DNA of 64,000 bases. It comes from an uncultured Sphingosinicella sp. (GTDB lineage Bacteria; Pseudomonadota; Alphaproteobacteria; Sphingomonadales; Sphingomonadaceae). The DNA lies in assembly GCF_902806315.1 (NCBI RefSeq), contig NZ_CADCWD010000017.1:1-64000 (forward strand), given 5' to 3'. The notes under the pieces are model-generated. The model saw only the letters and a program-made list of their open reading frames with translations, had not been told where the DNA came from and made no database searches. Positions within the stretch are counted from its first letter, which is position 1, and every line of letters starts with the position of its first letter. Position numbers and translations under genes: made by a program. Shown piece by piece: positions 18,513 through 27,372 of the stretch.

Positions 18513-19600
18513 GCGAGCGGCCGATGCGGCTGGTCGTGCTCGGCCTCAGCCTCTCTTCCTCCTGGGGGAACGGTCATGCGACCACCTTCCGCGCGCTCCT
18601 CAAGCAGTTCGCCGCGCGCGGGCACGACATATTGTTCCTGGAGCGCGACGTGCCCTGGTACGCCAGCCAGCGCGACCTCGCCGATCCCGATTACTGCCAG
18701 CTCGCTTTCTACAAGGATCTGGCGGGGCTGGAGAAATGGCGCACCGACATCGCCTATGCCGATGCGGTGATCGTCGGCTCCTATGTGCCGGAGGGCGTTG
18801 CGGTCGGCCGCTTCGTGCAGGAGACCGCGCGCGGCGTCACCGCTTTCTACGACATCGACACGCCGGTGACGCTCGCCAAGCTGGAGCGCGGCGACTTCGA
18901 ATATCTCTCGCCCGAGATCATCCCAGGCTACGACGTCTATCTCTCCTTTACCGGCGGGCCGACGCTTCGCCACATCGAGCGGCGCTACCAGTCGCCCGCC
19001 GCCCGCGCGCTTTATTGCTCGGTCGATCCTGAGGCCTATCCGCCGCTCGACGTTCCGAAGACGTGGGACCTCTCCTATCTCGGCACCTACAGCCCCGACC
19101 GCCAGCCGACGCTGGAGCGGCTGCTGATTGAGCCGGCGCGGCGGCGGCCGGATTTGCGCTTCGTGGTGGCGGGGCCGCAATATCCGGCGGACATCGACTG
19201 GCCGGTGAACGTCGAGCGGATCGAGCATCTGCCGCCGAGTGAGCATGCGGAATTCTACTCGGCCTCGCGCTTCACGTTGAACGTGACGCGCGCCGACATG
19301 ATCGCAGCCGGCTGGTCGCCCTCCGTGCGGCTGTTCGAGGCGGCGGCCTGTGCGGTGCCGGTGATCTCTGACCGGTGGGAGGGGATCGACAGCCTGTTCG
19401 CTCCAGGAGCCGAGATCCTGCTCACCGACACCAGCGACGACGTGATCCGCTTCCTCGCCTCGGATGCGGAAGGGATCGGCCGCGCCGCCCGCGCCCGCGT
19501 CATGCATGGCCACCGCGCGGCCGATCGCGCGGCCGAGCTCGAGATCTATCTGCGCGAGGCCGCGGACGCCGCTTCGCCGCAGCTGGCGAACGTCTCGTGA
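18509..19600 (+). CDS. Glycosyltransferase, CgeB-like (tandem paralogue 3)
   Basis: A 363-residue GT-B protein. Starting at 18509 it reads MSERPMRLVVLGLSLSSSWG, then NGHATTFRALLKQFAARGHDILFLERD. The C-terminal half has YLGTYSPDRQPTLERLLIEPA, FTLNVTRADMIAAGWSPSVRLFEAAACAVPVISDRWEGIDSLF, closest to paralogue 2. A longer frame extends upstream, but the ATGA overlap with the previous stop and the alignment of the N-terminus with its paralogues fix this start. It ends the overlapping run; a gap of about 100 bases separates it from the UXS-like gene. Confidence 0.85.
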   Translation: MSERPMRLVVLGLSLSSSWGNGHATTFRALLKQFAARGHDILFLERDVPWYASQRDLADPDYCQLAFYKDLAGLEKWRTDIAYADAVIVGSYVPEGVAVGRFVQETARGVTAFYDIDTPVTLAKLERGDFEYLSPEIIPGYDVYLSFTGGPTLRHIERRYQSPAARALYCSVDPEAYPPLDVPKTWDLSYLGTYSPDRQPTLERLLIEPARRRPDLRFVVAGPQYPADIDWPVNVERIEHLPPSEHAEFYSASRFTLNVTRADMIAAGWSPSVRLFEAAACAVPVISDRWEGIDSLFAPGAEILLTDTSDDVIRFLASDAEGIGRAARARVMHGHRAADRAAELEIYLREAADAASPQLANVS

Positions 19601-19702
19601 CTCGCGAGACGAGGCGGATCGTTGCTGGACTGAACCAAACCCGCCGCGCCGAGTTACCGCTACTTAGATGAAGAAGCTCGAAAACATAAAGGGGAGCAGC
19701 CT

Positions 19703-20734
19703 GTGAAGGACGGAACGGCCAAGACGGCGCTGGTGACGGGCGGGGCCGGCTTCATCGGCTCCCACCTGATCGACGCGTTGCTTGCGGAAGGGGCGCAGGT
19801 CGTCTGCGTGGACAATCTCCTCACCGGCCGCACCGCCAACCTGAAGCACCTCGAGAATGAAAGCCGCTTCGACTTCGTCGAGGCGGACGTGATCGATCGC
19901 CTTCCGCAGAAGGTGCGGCTCGGCAAGACGCGCTTCACCCACGTCTATCATCTCGCCTGCGCCGCCTCGCCGCCGCACTACCAGGCGGACCCCGAGCATA
20001 CGATGCTGACCTGCGTGCTCGGCACCCGCAACCTGCTGCGCTTCGCCGAGGAGCAGGGTGCGCGGTTCCTGCTCAGCTCGACGAGCGAAGTCTATGGCGA
20101 CCCCGAGATCCACCCGCAGCCCGAGGGTTACCGCGGCTGGGTCAACTGCACCGGGCCGCGCGCCTGCTACGATGAGGGGAAGCGGGCGGCGGAGACGCTG
20201 AGCTTCGATTTCGCCCGCCACAAGCGCGTCGACGTGCGCGTCGCCCGGATATTCAACACATACGGCCCGCGCATGCGCCACGACGACGGCCGCGTCGTCT
20301 CCAACGTCATCTGGCAGGCGCTGCACGGCGAGCCGGTCACCGTTTATGGCGACGGGTCGCAGACCCGCAGCTTCTGCTACGTCAGCGACCTGGTAGACGG
20401 CCTGATGCGGCTGATGGACTCCGAACCCGCGCCCGGAGCCCCGGTCAATCTCGGCAATCCCAACGAGCTCACAGTCAGCGACCTTGTCCGGCGCGTGCTC
20501 GCCCTCACGGGGTCGGACTCGCAAGTCGTCCACCTCCCGCTCCCGGTCGACGACCCGCGCCGCCGCAAGCCCGACATCGGCCGCGCCCAGGCGATCCTCG
20601 GCTGGGAACCGCGGGTCCAGCTGCAGCAGGGCCTCGAAGCCACCGCCGCCTGGTTCGCCGACGAACAGCGCCTCGCCGCCCGCACAGCCCCCCGCCGCTC
20701 GCGCGAGGTCTTCAGCGGGGTCGCCGCGGAGTGA
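19703..20734 (+). CDS. UDP-glucuronate decarboxylase-like SDR
   Basis: A 343-residue extended SDR similar to UDP-xylose synthase, which oxidises and decarboxylates UDP-glucuronate to UDP-xylose. Key features: LVTGGAGFIGSHLIDALL, CVDNLLTGRTANL, YHLACAASPPHYQADPEHTM (the ASPxxY stretch typical of UXS), STSEVYGDP, and CYDEGKRAAETL where Tyr and Lys form YxxxK. ARIFNTYGPRMRHDDGRVVSN completes the signature. GTG start at 19703 behind AAGGGGAG. A product UDP-pentose would fit the beta-xylosidase-like relative in the same locus. It could be expressed from its own promoter because of the upstream gap. Confidence 0.88.
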   Translation: MKDGTAKTALVTGGAGFIGSHLIDALLAEGAQVVCVDNLLTGRTANLKHLENESRFDFVEADVIDRLPQKVRLGKTRFTHVYHLACAASPPHYQADPEHTMLTCVLGTRNLLRFAEEQGARFLLSSTSEVYGDPEIHPQPEGYRGWVNCTGPRACYDEGKRAAETLSFDFARHKRVDVRVARIFNTYGPRMRHDDGRVVSNVIWQALHGEPVTVYGDGSQTRSFCYVSDLVDGLMRLMDSEPAPGAPVNLGNPNELTVSDLVRRVLALTGSDSQVVHLPLPVDDPRRRKPDIGRAQAILGWEPRVQLQQGLEATAAWFADEQRLAARTAPRRSREVFSGVAAE

Positions 20735-20735
20735 G

Positions 20736-21806
20736 CTAGCCGTTCTTCAGCGACTGCATGTCGATCACGAAGCGGTATTTGACGTCGCTCCTCACCATCC
20801 GGTCGTAAGCCGTGTCGATCTCCTGAATGGGGATCATCTCGATGTCGGAGGTGAGGCCGTGCTCGGCGCAGAAATCGAGCATCTCCTGCGTCTCGGCGAT
20901 GCCGCCGATCAGCGAGCCGGCGAGCGCGCGGCGGCGCATGATCAGGTTGCCGACCGAGGGCGAGGGGTGTGGCGAGGCGGGAACGCCCACCAGCACCATC
21001 GTTCCGTCGCGCTTCAGCAGCGTCAGGAATGCGTCCAGATCGTGCGGAGCGGCCACGGTGTTCAGGATGAAGTCGAAACTCCCGCGATGCGCCCCCATCT
21101 CCTCGACGTCTTTGGAGACCACCACGTCATGCGCCCCCAGCCGCTGCGCATCCTCGCGCTTGCCGGGCGACGTTGTGAAGACGACCACGTGCGCGCCCAT
21201 CGCGGCGGCGATCTTCACGCCCATATGGCCGAGCCCGCCGAGCCCCACGATCCCGACCTTCTGCCCCGGCCCGACCTTCCAATGGCGCAGCGGCGAATAG
21301 GTGGTGATGCCCGCGCACAGCAAAGGCGCCGCCGCCGCGAGATCGGCCTCGCCGTGGCTGATCCGCAGCACGAACTTTTCATCAACAACGATGTGGTCGG
21401 AATAGCCGCCGAACGTGTGCCCGCCGAGCACCGCGTCGGCGCCATTATAGGTGCCGACCATCCCGGTCGTTTCGCAATATTGCTCCTCGCCCTCAGCGCA
21501 GGAGGGGCAGTGGCCGCAGCTCCCGACCATGCAGCCGACGCCGGCCATATCGCCGGCCTTGAACTTGGTGACCTGGTCCCCGACCGCGGTCACGCGCCCC
21601 ACGATCTCGTGCCCCGGAACGCAAGGGTAGAGCGTCCCGCCCCATTCGGACCGTGCCGTATGCAGGTCCGAATGGCAGACGCCGCAGAAGAGGATGTCGA
21701 TCGCGACATCCGCAGGACCGGGATCGCGGCGTTCGAAGCTGAACGGGGCCAGCGGAGTATCGGCGGACTGGGCGGCATATGAGCTGGCTTGGCTGGGCAT
21801 GAACAT
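20736..21806 (-). CDS. Zinc-dependent alcohol dehydrogenase, YahK/cinnamyl-type
   Basis: A 356-residue MDR-family NAD(P)-dependent dehydrogenase. Catalytic zinc ligands are visible in FCGVCHSDLH and PGHEIVGRV. The structural zinc loop is GSCGHCPSCAEGEEQYC with four Cys. The cofactor-binding motif is VGIVGLGGLGHMGVKIA. The substrate-channel and C-terminal parts match aldehyde reductases such as YahK. The start may be 21806 (MFMPSQ) or 21800 (MPSQ). It converges on the UXS-like gene with one base between stops and is not obviously part of the glycan locus. Confidence 0.93.
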   Translation of the reverse strand: MFMPSQASSYAAQSADTPLAPFSFERRDPGPADVAIDILFCGVCHSDLHTARSEWGGTLYPCVPGHEIVGRVTAVGDQVTKFKAGDMAGVGCMVGSCGHCPSCAEGEEQYCETTGMVGTYNGADAVLGGHTFGGYSDHIVVDEKFVLRISHGEADLAAAAPLLCAGITTYSPLRHWKVGPGQKVGIVGLGGLGHMGVKIAAAMGAHVVVFTTSPGKREDAQRLGAHDVVVSKDVEEMGAHRGSFDFILNTVAAPHDLDAFLTLLKRDGTMVLVGVPASPHPSPSVGNLIMRRRALAGSLIGGIAETQEMLDFCAEHGLTSDIEMIPIQEIDTAYDRMVRSDVKYRFVIDMQSLKNG

Positions 21807-22064
21807 CCTCGAAGGCAGTTATGGAGGTGACGCGGTGGGATATCCGTGTGTTGGATCCAGGCCTTCGAACCAATCGTCCGCGCGAAGGTTCACCGGGGCC
21901 GCCGCGCACCCCGACCCCCGGCAGGGAAGCGGCCGCTCGACTCGTGGCCGAACCCACCCGCCGCTTCCGACTCCACATTTGGTTTATAATCGGTAAATTC
22001 GCGAGGGACTCGTGGAGTCGGTGCAGGAAATCGCGCCGCTTCAGCCACATCATGAGGAATGCCG
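21807..22064. other. Intergenic region between adh and a small conserved protein gene
   Basis: About 260 bases between divergent genes. A perfect TATAAT occurs at 21985-21990 and lies inside a 9-base inverted repeat, CGACTCCAC (21968-21976) with GTGGAGTCG (22012-22020). This would fit an operator around the promoter of the small gene at 22065, although no good -35 is seen. On the minus strand a TGAAC-N16-GGTT resembles the EcfG promoter at two degenerate positions and was not called. Confidence 0.4.
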
Positions 22065-22268
22065 ATGTCCTACTATCGCCTGCTGTTCATGAAGTCCTTT
22101 GAAGGCCCGGTGATGGGGGCGAAGGAAATCGCCGCGCGTGACGATGTGGACGCGGTGCGCATCGCTCGTTCCCATGTCTGCGAACAGCCGCTGGAATTGT
22201 GGTGCGACAAGCGCAAGGTAAAGCGCTTCCCGCCCGCCGAGGCGCCCCAGTCGGCTTTCTCTTTCTAA
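22065..22268 (+). CDS. Small conserved hypothetical protein
   Basis: A 67-residue soluble protein. I chose the ATG at 22065 because GAGGAA stands about 7 bases upstream; an ATG 6 bases earlier is possible. The protein (MSYYRLLFMKSFEGP, then AARDDVDAVRIARSH, PLELWCDKRKVKRF) is like the short MYYRLYFM..ELWCGxRKV proteins common in sphingomonads, whose function is unknown. The beta-strand opening and the ELWC core suggest one compact domain. It is monocistronic and followed by a hairpin terminator at 22419. Confidence 0.75.
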   Translation: MSYYRLLFMKSFEGPVMGAKEIAARDDVDAVRIARSHVCEQPLELWCDKRKVKRFPPAEAPQSAFSF

Positions 22269-22516
22269 GCCCCTCGTCTTCCAGTGAGGGTTGAAAAGAT
22301 TTTCCTCATTGCTCGCCCGGCGGGGCTTCCGATTCAGTGCGAGAAGCGTATCATCCTGAAACGACTCAGAAACTCCTAGGTCGCTTCCGACTGCCCACTC
22401 CGTAGCGATCCACCTAGTGCCCCGACATTGTCGGGGCGCTTTCGTTTCTTGAGCAGCCCGCGGCCGCGAACCGGGCTCGCTTGCATCTGCTCCGCTGCCG
22501 CGCCATCTCGCCGCCC
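22269..22516. other. Intergenic region with a terminator, before a metallo-hydrolase
   Basis: About 250 bases. Apart from the hairpin at 22419-22437 I see no gene. A TTGAAA near 22292 and a TATCAT near 22349 are not spaced like one promoter. The distance of 150 bases between the small gene and the hairpin leaves room for a short transcript, but no RNA family signature is visible. Confidence 0.35.
22419..22445 (+). terminator. Rho-independent terminator-like hairpin
   Basis: A perfect 8-base stem GCCCCGAC / GTCGGGGC with a 3-base loop (ATT) is followed by GCTTTCGTTTCTT. The stem is strong, the T-tract is interrupted. It would end transcripts from the small gene at 22065 or from an unidentified short RNA. 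Confidence 0.6.
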
Positions 22517-23179
22517 ATGTCCGACGCTCCCCTCAAGGCCGCGATCATCCCGGTCACGCCGCTCCAGCAGAATTGCACGCTTTTGTGGTGCACGAAGACG
22601 ATGCGCGGCGCCTTCGTCGATCCCGGCGGCGACCTGCCGCGCCTGAAAGCCGCCGCGCAGCAGCAGGGCGTCACCATCGAGAAGATTCTGCTGACACACG
22701 GCCATATCGATCATTGCGGCGGCGCGGGCATCCTCGCAAAGGAGCTCGGCGTCGAGATCGAAGGCCCCGAGGAAGCCGACCGCTTCTGGATCGCTCGGCT
22801 GGAGGATGACGGACGCAGCTACGGCATCCCGGCCAAGGTGTTCGAGCCCGACCGCTGGCTGAACGAAGGCGACCAGGTCACGGTCGGCGAGCTGACGCTC
22901 GATGTTTATCATTGCCCTGGCCACACGCCGGGGCACGTGATCTTCCATCATCCGCCTTCGAAGCTCGCCCTTGTCGGCGATGTGATCTTCCAGGGCTCGA
23001 TAGGCCGAACCGACTTCCCGATGAGCAACCATCAGGATCTGCTCGACGCCATCGTCACCAAGCTTTGGCCACTCGGCGACGAGACGGTCTTCATCCCCGG
23101 CCACGGCCCGGTGAGCAGCTTCGGCAACGAGCGCCGCGCCAACCCGTTCGTCGGCGACCAGGCGCTCGCCCGGGCTTAG
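22517..23179 (+). CDS. MBL-fold metallo-hydrolase, glyoxalase II-like (YcbL type)
   Basis: A 220-residue metallo-beta-lactamase-fold hydrolase. Metal ligands: LTHGHIDHCGG (HxHxDH), a further His in YHCPGHTPGH, Asp in LVGDVIFQGSIGRTDFP and a final His in FIPGHGP. This is the YcbL/glyoxalase-II-like subfamily, which hydrolyses thioesters such as S-lactoylglutathione. Start MSDAPLKAAIIPVTPLQQN at 22517 fits family N-termini; an upstream ATG at 22481 adds unrelated residues. It converges with the MAPEG gene (stops overlap by 4 bases). Confidence 0.92.
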   Translation: MSDAPLKAAIIPVTPLQQNCTLLWCTKTMRGAFVDPGGDLPRLKAAAQQQGVTIEKILLTHGHIDHCGGAGILAKELGVEIEGPEEADRFWIARLEDDGRSYGIPAKVFEPDRWLNEGDQVTVGELTLDVYHCPGHTPGHVIFHHPPSKLALVGDVIFQGSIGRTDFPMSNHQDLLDAIVTKLWPLGDETVFIPGHGPVSSFGNERRANPFVGDQALARA

Positions 23180-23619
23180 GCTGCCGCCCGCGCGCTCGAA
23201 GCCGCGGCGATGCTCTCATCGAGCCGCGGCTCGGTATAAGGGATGCTGAGGGCGTAGACGGCCAGCGCAAGCAGCACGAGCCAGCTCACCAGCACGCTTC
23301 CCATCCGGAGCAGATTGGGCGCCGGCCTCTCCATGCCGAAGGGGTGCGCAAGACGCGCAAGAACGAATAGGATGCCGGCCACCCAAAGCAGGTCCAGGCT
23401 GCCCCGCGCCAGTTCGATCAGGGCCAGTAAAATCAGGAAGATTGGTGTCGTTTCCGCAAAATTGGCGTGAGCGCGCATCCGCGCTCTCACGCCCTCGTGG
23501 CCGCCGTCCCCAACCGACACTTTATGGATCCGGCGGAGGTGGCTGACGCGGAGGCTCAGCCACAGGTTGATCAAAGCCGCCGCGCCCGCGATGGTGAGCG
23601 TGATCGTCAGCACGTCCAT
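23176..23619 (-). CDS. MAPEG-family membrane protein
   Basis: A 147-residue protein with four predicted helices: LTITLTIAGAAALINLWLSL, TTPIFLILLALIEL, LLWVAGILFVLARLAH and SVLVSWLVLLALAVYAL. The segment RARMRAHANFAETTPIFLILL is the hallmark RxxxNxxE/TP region of MAPEG (glutathione-dependent microsomal transferase-like) proteins. Start at 23619 is preceded by AGGGGAGGG. Its bacterial function is not established. It neighbours a glyoxalase-II-like hydrolase, which hints at a glutathione-linked role. Confidence 0.87.
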   Translation of the reverse strand: MDVLTITLTIAGAAALINLWLSLRVSHLRRIHKVSVGDGGHEGVRARMRAHANFAETTPIFLILLALIELARGSLDLLWVAGILFVLARLAHPFGMERPAPNLLRMGSVLVSWLVLLALAVYALSIPYTEPRLDESIAAASSARAAA

Positions 23620-23810
23620 GACTTGCACCCTCCCCTTGCCGTTCCCAGCTTGCACGGCGTGCGAGCGCTTGCAACCGTTGGCGAAATCGCATAGGCGGGC
23701 GTCGCTCATGAGGCGAGCACCCGGCCGCCAGGCCCGCGGCCCTATCGGCCGTTCGCATGGCGCCTTGCTCGCCCGAAACACCACTCGAGTTGATTGGAAC
23801 AGGTGCCAGG

Positions 23811-23990
23811 ATGGCCGTCCCTAAGAGAAAAACCTCGCCTTCGAAGCGCAACATGCGCCGCAGCCATCACGCGCTGAAGCCAGTGAACTTCCAGGAGTGC
23901 CCGAATTGCGGCGAGCTTCGCCTGCCGCACAATCTGTGCGGCGCGTGCGGCCATTATAATGGCCGCGAGATCCGTCCGGTCGAGGCCTAA
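23811..23990 (+). CDS. rpmF: Ribosomal protein bL32
   Basis: A 59-residue large-subunit ribosomal protein. N-terminus [22 protein letters not shown] and the zinc-ribbon with two CxxC pairs, [20 protein letters not shown], are diagnostic. The ATG at 23811 matches every bL32; an upstream ATG adds unrelated residues. It precedes plsX and fabH in the classic rpmF-plsX-fabH arrangement linking ribosome supply to lipid synthesis. Confidence 0.98.
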   Translation: MAVPKRKTSPSKRNMRRSHHALKPVNFQECPNCGELRLPHNLCGACGHYNGREIRPVEA

Positions 23991-24021
23991 GACCCTCTTT
24001 CAAGCCAGGAGGCGATAAGAG

Positions 24022-25068
24022 GTGGGTGCTTCGCCGCGGATCGCAATCGACGCGATGGGTGGCGATACGGGTCCGTCAGTGATGCTGGCGGGGGCCGCGC
24101 GCGCGCATGACGCGCGCGCCGACCTGCGCTTCCTGTTGTTCGGCGACAAGGCCGCCATCCAGGCCGAGCTCGACAAGCATCCAAGCCTCGCGGGCGTCGT
24201 CGAGATCGTCCACTGCGACGACGTGATCGCCGGCACGGAAAAGCCGAGCCAGGCGATCCGCCGCGCCAAGACCACGTCGATGGGCCGCGCCATCGCCGCC
24301 GTGAAAACGGGCCAGGCCAATGCCGCACTGTCGGCGGGCAATACCGGCGCGATGATGGCGATGTCGAAGCTCGCGCTTCGCACCATTCCCGGCATCCACC
24401 GTCCCGCGCTCGCGGCGCTGCTCCCGACGCTCGGCGAGAACGACCTCGTCATGCTCGATCTCGGCGCCAACACCGAATCGGACACCCAGAACCTCGTCCA
24501 GTTCGCCGTCATGGGCGCGGCATATGCCCGGGTCGCGCTCGACCTGAAGCGCCCGCGCGTGCAGCTCCTCAACATCGGCACCGAGGAGCTGAAAGGCACC
24601 GACGAGCTCAAGGACGCGGCGGCGATCCTGCGCGAGGCCGACTATCTCGGCATGCGCTTCGACGGCTTCATCGAGGGCGACAAGATCTCCCGCGGGGATG
24701 CGGATGTGGTTGTGACGGACGGCTTTTCGGGCAATATCGCGCTGAAGACCGCCGAAGGCACCGCCCGCTTCGTGACCGACCTCCTCCGCCGCGCCTTCAC
24801 CAGCTCGACTCGCTCCAAGATCGGCTTCCTGATCTCCCGCCCCGCGACCGAGCTCCTGAAGCACCATCTCGATCCCAACAACCACAATGGCGCCGTCTTC
24901 CTCGGCCTCAACGGCATCGTCGTGAAGAGCCACGGCAACGCCAACGCCAAGGGCGTGGCCAACGCCATCCGCGTCGCGGGCCGCTTGGTGCGCGAGGACC
25001 TCACCCGCAAGATCGCCGAGGACCTCGCCAACATCGATGCGCATCGCGCGCCGGTCGCCGCGAAATGA
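24022..25068 (+). CDS. plsX: Phosphate acyltransferase PlsX
   Basis: A 348-residue enzyme that makes acyl-phosphate from acyl-ACP, the first step of phosphatidic acid synthesis by the PlsX/PlsY route. Seen: [17 protein letters not shown] at the N-terminus, [16 protein letters not shown], and [19 protein letters not shown], then [20 protein letters not shown], all PlsX signatures. GTG start at 24022. It overlaps fabH by ATGA, so the two are coupled. Peripheral membrane location is known for the family. Confidence 0.97.
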   Translation: MGASPRIAIDAMGGDTGPSVMLAGAARAHDARADLRFLLFGDKAAIQAELDKHPSLAGVVEIVHCDDVIAGTEKPSQAIRRAKTTSMGRAIAAVKTGQANAALSAGNTGAMMAMSKLALRTIPGIHRPALAALLPTLGENDLVMLDLGANTESDTQNLVQFAVMGAAYARVALDLKRPRVQLLNIGTEELKGTDELKDAAAILREADYLGMRFDGFIEGDKISRGDADVVVTDGFSGNIALKTAEGTARFVTDLLRRAFTSSTRSKIGFLISRPATELLKHHLDPNNHNGAVFLGLNGIVVKSHGNANAKGVANAIRVAGRLVREDLTRKIAEDLANIDAHRAPVAAK

Positions 25069-26030
25069 GTCGCCGCTCCGTCATCGTCGGCACCGGTTCC
25101 GCCCTCCCCGCCAATCGCGTCACCAACGCGCAGCTGGCCGAGCGCGGCGTCGACACCACCGACGAGTGGATCGTCGAGCGGACCGGCATCACAGCCCGAC
25201 ATTTCGCCGGCGACGGCGAGACCACCGCTACGATGGCGACGGAAGCGGCGACCAAGGCGCTTGCCGCCGCCGGCGTTGCCGCGGACCAGGTTGGCCTCAT
25301 CGTCCTTGCGACGGCGACGCCCGACCAGACCTTCCCCGCCTCCGCCACACGCGTCCAGACCGCGCTCGGCATCAACGACTGCATCGCTTTCGACGTGCAG
25401 GCGGTGTGCACGGGCTTTCTCTACGCGCTCTCCGTCGCCGACAATATGGTCAAGGGCGGCATGGCCGATCAGGCGTTGGTGATCGGCTCGGAGACCTTCA
25501 GCCGCATCCTCGATTTCGAGGACCGCACCACCTGCGTGCTGTTCGGCGACGGCGCCGGCGCGCTTCTCCTCCAGGCCCAGGACACGGAAGATCGCGGCGT
25601 CCTCGCCACGCGCCTCCACGCCGATGGCCGGCACAACGACCTTCTCTATGTCGATGGCGGCGTCTCGACCACGGGAACGATCGGCAAGCTCCGCATGAAG
25701 GGCAAGGAGGTCTTCCGCCACGCCGTCACCAATCTCGCCGACGTGCTGAACGAAGTGCTGACCGCCTCCGGGCATCAGCCGGGCGAGGTCGATTGGGTCG
25801 TGCCCCACCAAGCGAACAAGCGCATCATCGATGCCACCGCCAAGAAGCTCGGCCTCGATCCCAATCGCGTCGTGGTGACCGTCGACCAGCATGCCAACAC
25901 GTCCGCGGCCTCGGTCCCGCTCGCCCTCGACGTCGCCGTCCGCGACGGCCGCGTAAAGAAGAACGACCTCATCGTCCTCGAGGCAATGGGCGGCGGCTTC
26001 ACCTGGGGAGCGGCGGTCGTCCGCTACTGA
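25065..26030 (+). CDS. fabH: Beta-ketoacyl-ACP synthase III
   Basis: A 321-residue condensing enzyme that starts fatty acid synthesis from acetyl-CoA and malonyl-ACP. The catalytic triad is visible: Cys in [13 protein letters not shown], His in [11 protein letters not shown] and Asn in [14 protein letters not shown]. The [11 protein letters not shown] stretch near residue 40 and the C-terminal [14 protein letters not shown] are conserved FabH features. The start ATG lies in the plsX stop region (4-base overlap). Full length for the family, no anomalies. Confidence 0.98.
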   Translation: MSRRSVIVGTGSALPANRVTNAQLAERGVDTTDEWIVERTGITARHFAGDGETTATMATEAATKALAAAGVAADQVGLIVLATATPDQTFPASATRVQTALGINDCIAFDVQAVCTGFLYALSVADNMVKGGMADQALVIGSETFSRILDFEDRTTCVLFGDGAGALLLQAQDTEDRGVLATRLHADGRHNDLLYVDGGVSTTGTIGKLRMKGKEVFRHAVTNLADVLNEVLTASGHQPGEVDWVVPHQANKRIIDATAKKLGLDPNRVVVTVDQHANTSAASVPLALDVAVRDGRVKKNDLIVLEAMGGGFTWGAAVVRY

Positions 26031-26118
26031 CCTCGTCCCGCCGCATTCGTCGATTGCACTCTGAGTCAAGCTGGATTAAGGTTTTCCATTGATACCCAGG
26101 GGGCTGAGGGGAAGAAAA

Positions 26119-26442
26119 ATGGCAGATGCAGGCACACTCCGGAAGGTCGAGGCAGGAACGCTCACGCGCGCTGACCTCTCCGACGTCGTCCATCGGGAGA
26201 TCGGTCTCTCCCGCGCTGAGTCCGCGAACATCGTCGAGCGCACGCTCCACCATCTCTGCCACGCGCTCTCCGAAGGCGAGAATGTGAAGATCTCCGGCTT
26301 CGGCAGCTTCATCCTTCGCGACAAGGGCGAGCGGGTCGGCCGCAACCCCAAGACCGGCATTGAAGTGCCGATCGCGCCACGCCGCGTGCTCACTTTCCGG
26401 GCCAGCCAGATCATGCGAGACCGGATCACCGGCCGCGGCTGA
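26119..26442 (+). CDS. ihfA: Integration host factor alpha subunit
   Basis: A 107-residue HU/IHF-family DNA-bending protein. Helical N-terminus with [21 protein letters not shown], the conserved [22 protein letters not shown] beta arm containing the RNPKTG tip, and [14 protein letters not shown] at the end. The [16 protein letters not shown] arm fits IhfA more than HU. ATG 26119 behind AGGGGAAG. A plausible promoter upstream is TTGCAC, 17 bases, TAAGGT (26053-26081). It is followed after 4 bases by a MerR-type regulator, a conserved ihfA-merR pairing. Confidence 0.95.
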   Translation: MADAGTLRKVEAGTLTRADLSDVVHREIGLSRAESANIVERTLHHLCHALSEGENVKISGFGSFILRDKGERVGRNPKTGIEVPIAPRRVLTFRASQIMRDRITGRG

Positions 26443-26446
26443 AGCC

Positions 26447-26836
26447 GTGTCCGACTCGCCGCGCAAGAGCGACCAGGCTTTCCGCACGATCGGTGAGCTT
26501 GCCGAGGAACTCGGCGTTCCTCAGCACATCCTGCGCTATTGGGAGACGCGCTTCCCCCAGCTTCGTCCCCTCCAGCGCGCCGGCAACCGTCGCTATTACC
26601 GCCCCGCCGACGTCACGCTCGCCCACCGCATCCACCGCCTGCTCAACCAGGACGGCTATACGATCCGCGGCGTCCAGCAATTGCTCGACAGCGGCGGCGC
26701 CGAGGGCGATGTCGGTGAAGTAGCGCCGTCGGCCCCCACTCAGTCTGCTGCCACCCAGCAAAGCGGCATCCCTGCCGAAGAGCTGCGCGCCCTGCGCAAG
26801 ACCCTCACCGACGCGCTCAAGGCGAGCAAGAACTAG
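26447..26836 (+). CDS. MerR-family transcriptional regulator
   Basis: About 129 residues from the GTG at 26447. The N-terminal winged-helix reads [45 protein letters not shown], a canonical MerR DNA-binding domain with the RYWE and RRYY wing. After [21 protein letters not shown] there is a variable, Ser/Gln/Ala-rich linker and a short helix, with no metal-sensing Cys. This is the small ihfA-linked MerR type found in many alphaproteobacteria. Its stop overlaps the convergent sixA-like stop (CTAG). Confidence 0.9.
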   Translation: MSDSPRKSDQAFRTIGELAEELGVPQHILRYWETRFPQLRPLQRAGNRRYYRPADVTLAHRIHRLLNQDGYTIRGVQQLLDSGGAEGDVGEVAPSAPTQSAATQQSGIPAEELRALRKTLTDALKASKN

Positions 26837-27372
26837 AAGCTGTCCTCGTCGGGCCCGAGTTCCGGGTCGAGATCGCGCGGGCGGATGAAGCGGGCGATCG
26901 TGCCGGCGCCCTCCACGACATCGGACCAGCGGTCGACGGCGAACTCGATCTGGGTGAGCGTCGCCGTCGGATATTTCACCTCGATCTCCTTGCGGAGGTC
27001 TCCGGCCTTGGACAGCAGCAGCGCCAGCCGCTCGAGCCCGGGATTGTGGCCGATGACCAGCAAGGTCGCAGCTTGATCGTCGGCTTGCTGAACCAGTTCG
27101 AGCAGGATCTCCGGCGTGGCGAGATAGATGCGCCGGTCGAACTCGGGCGCGAGCGAACCACCATAGCCGTCCGCCACATCCTCCAGAGTCTCGACGACCC
27201 GCACGGCGGGCGAGGCGAGCACCCGGTCGAAGGAGAGGCCCTGCGCCCGCATCTCCCGCCCGACCGTCCTCGCCGCGCGGCGACCGCGCGCGTTGAGCGG
27301 CCGGTCGAAGTCGCGCTCGATCGGATCGTTCCAGCTCGATTTGGCGTGACGCAGCAGCGTCAGGGTCTTCAT
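26833..27372 (-). CDS. SixA-like histidine phosphatase
   Basis: A 179-residue phosphatase of the SixA type. The N-terminal catalytic motif [10 protein letters not shown], the [11 protein letters not shown] segment after ASP, and [17 protein letters not shown] with the second catalytic His are all present. SixA enzymes remove phosphate from phosphohistidine, for example on HPt domains or PTS proteins; the target here is unknown. Its ATG overlaps the stop of the DinG-like helicase by 4 bases (27369-27372), so it is the second gene of that leftward unit. Confidence 0.9.
   Translation of the reverse strand: MKTLTLLRHAKSSWNDPIERDFDRPLNARGRRAARTVGREMRAQGLSFDRVLASPAVRVVETLEDVADGYGGSLAPEFDRRIYLATPEILLELVQQADDQAATLLVIGHNPGLERLALLLSKAGDLRKEIEVKYPTATLTQIEFAVDRWSDVVEGAGTIARFIRPRDLDPELGPDEDSF

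Noticed and set aside
19665-19706. A 12-codon frame whose stop overlaps the UXS start
   Set aside because: No ribosome site of its own, and its own AAGGGGAG serves the UXS GTG start; too short to support.
21874-21898. EcfG-like promoter for the alcohol dehydrogenase (TGAAC-N16-GGTT)
   Set aside because: Two of the nine consensus bases differ; such weak matches are common in GC-rich DNA.
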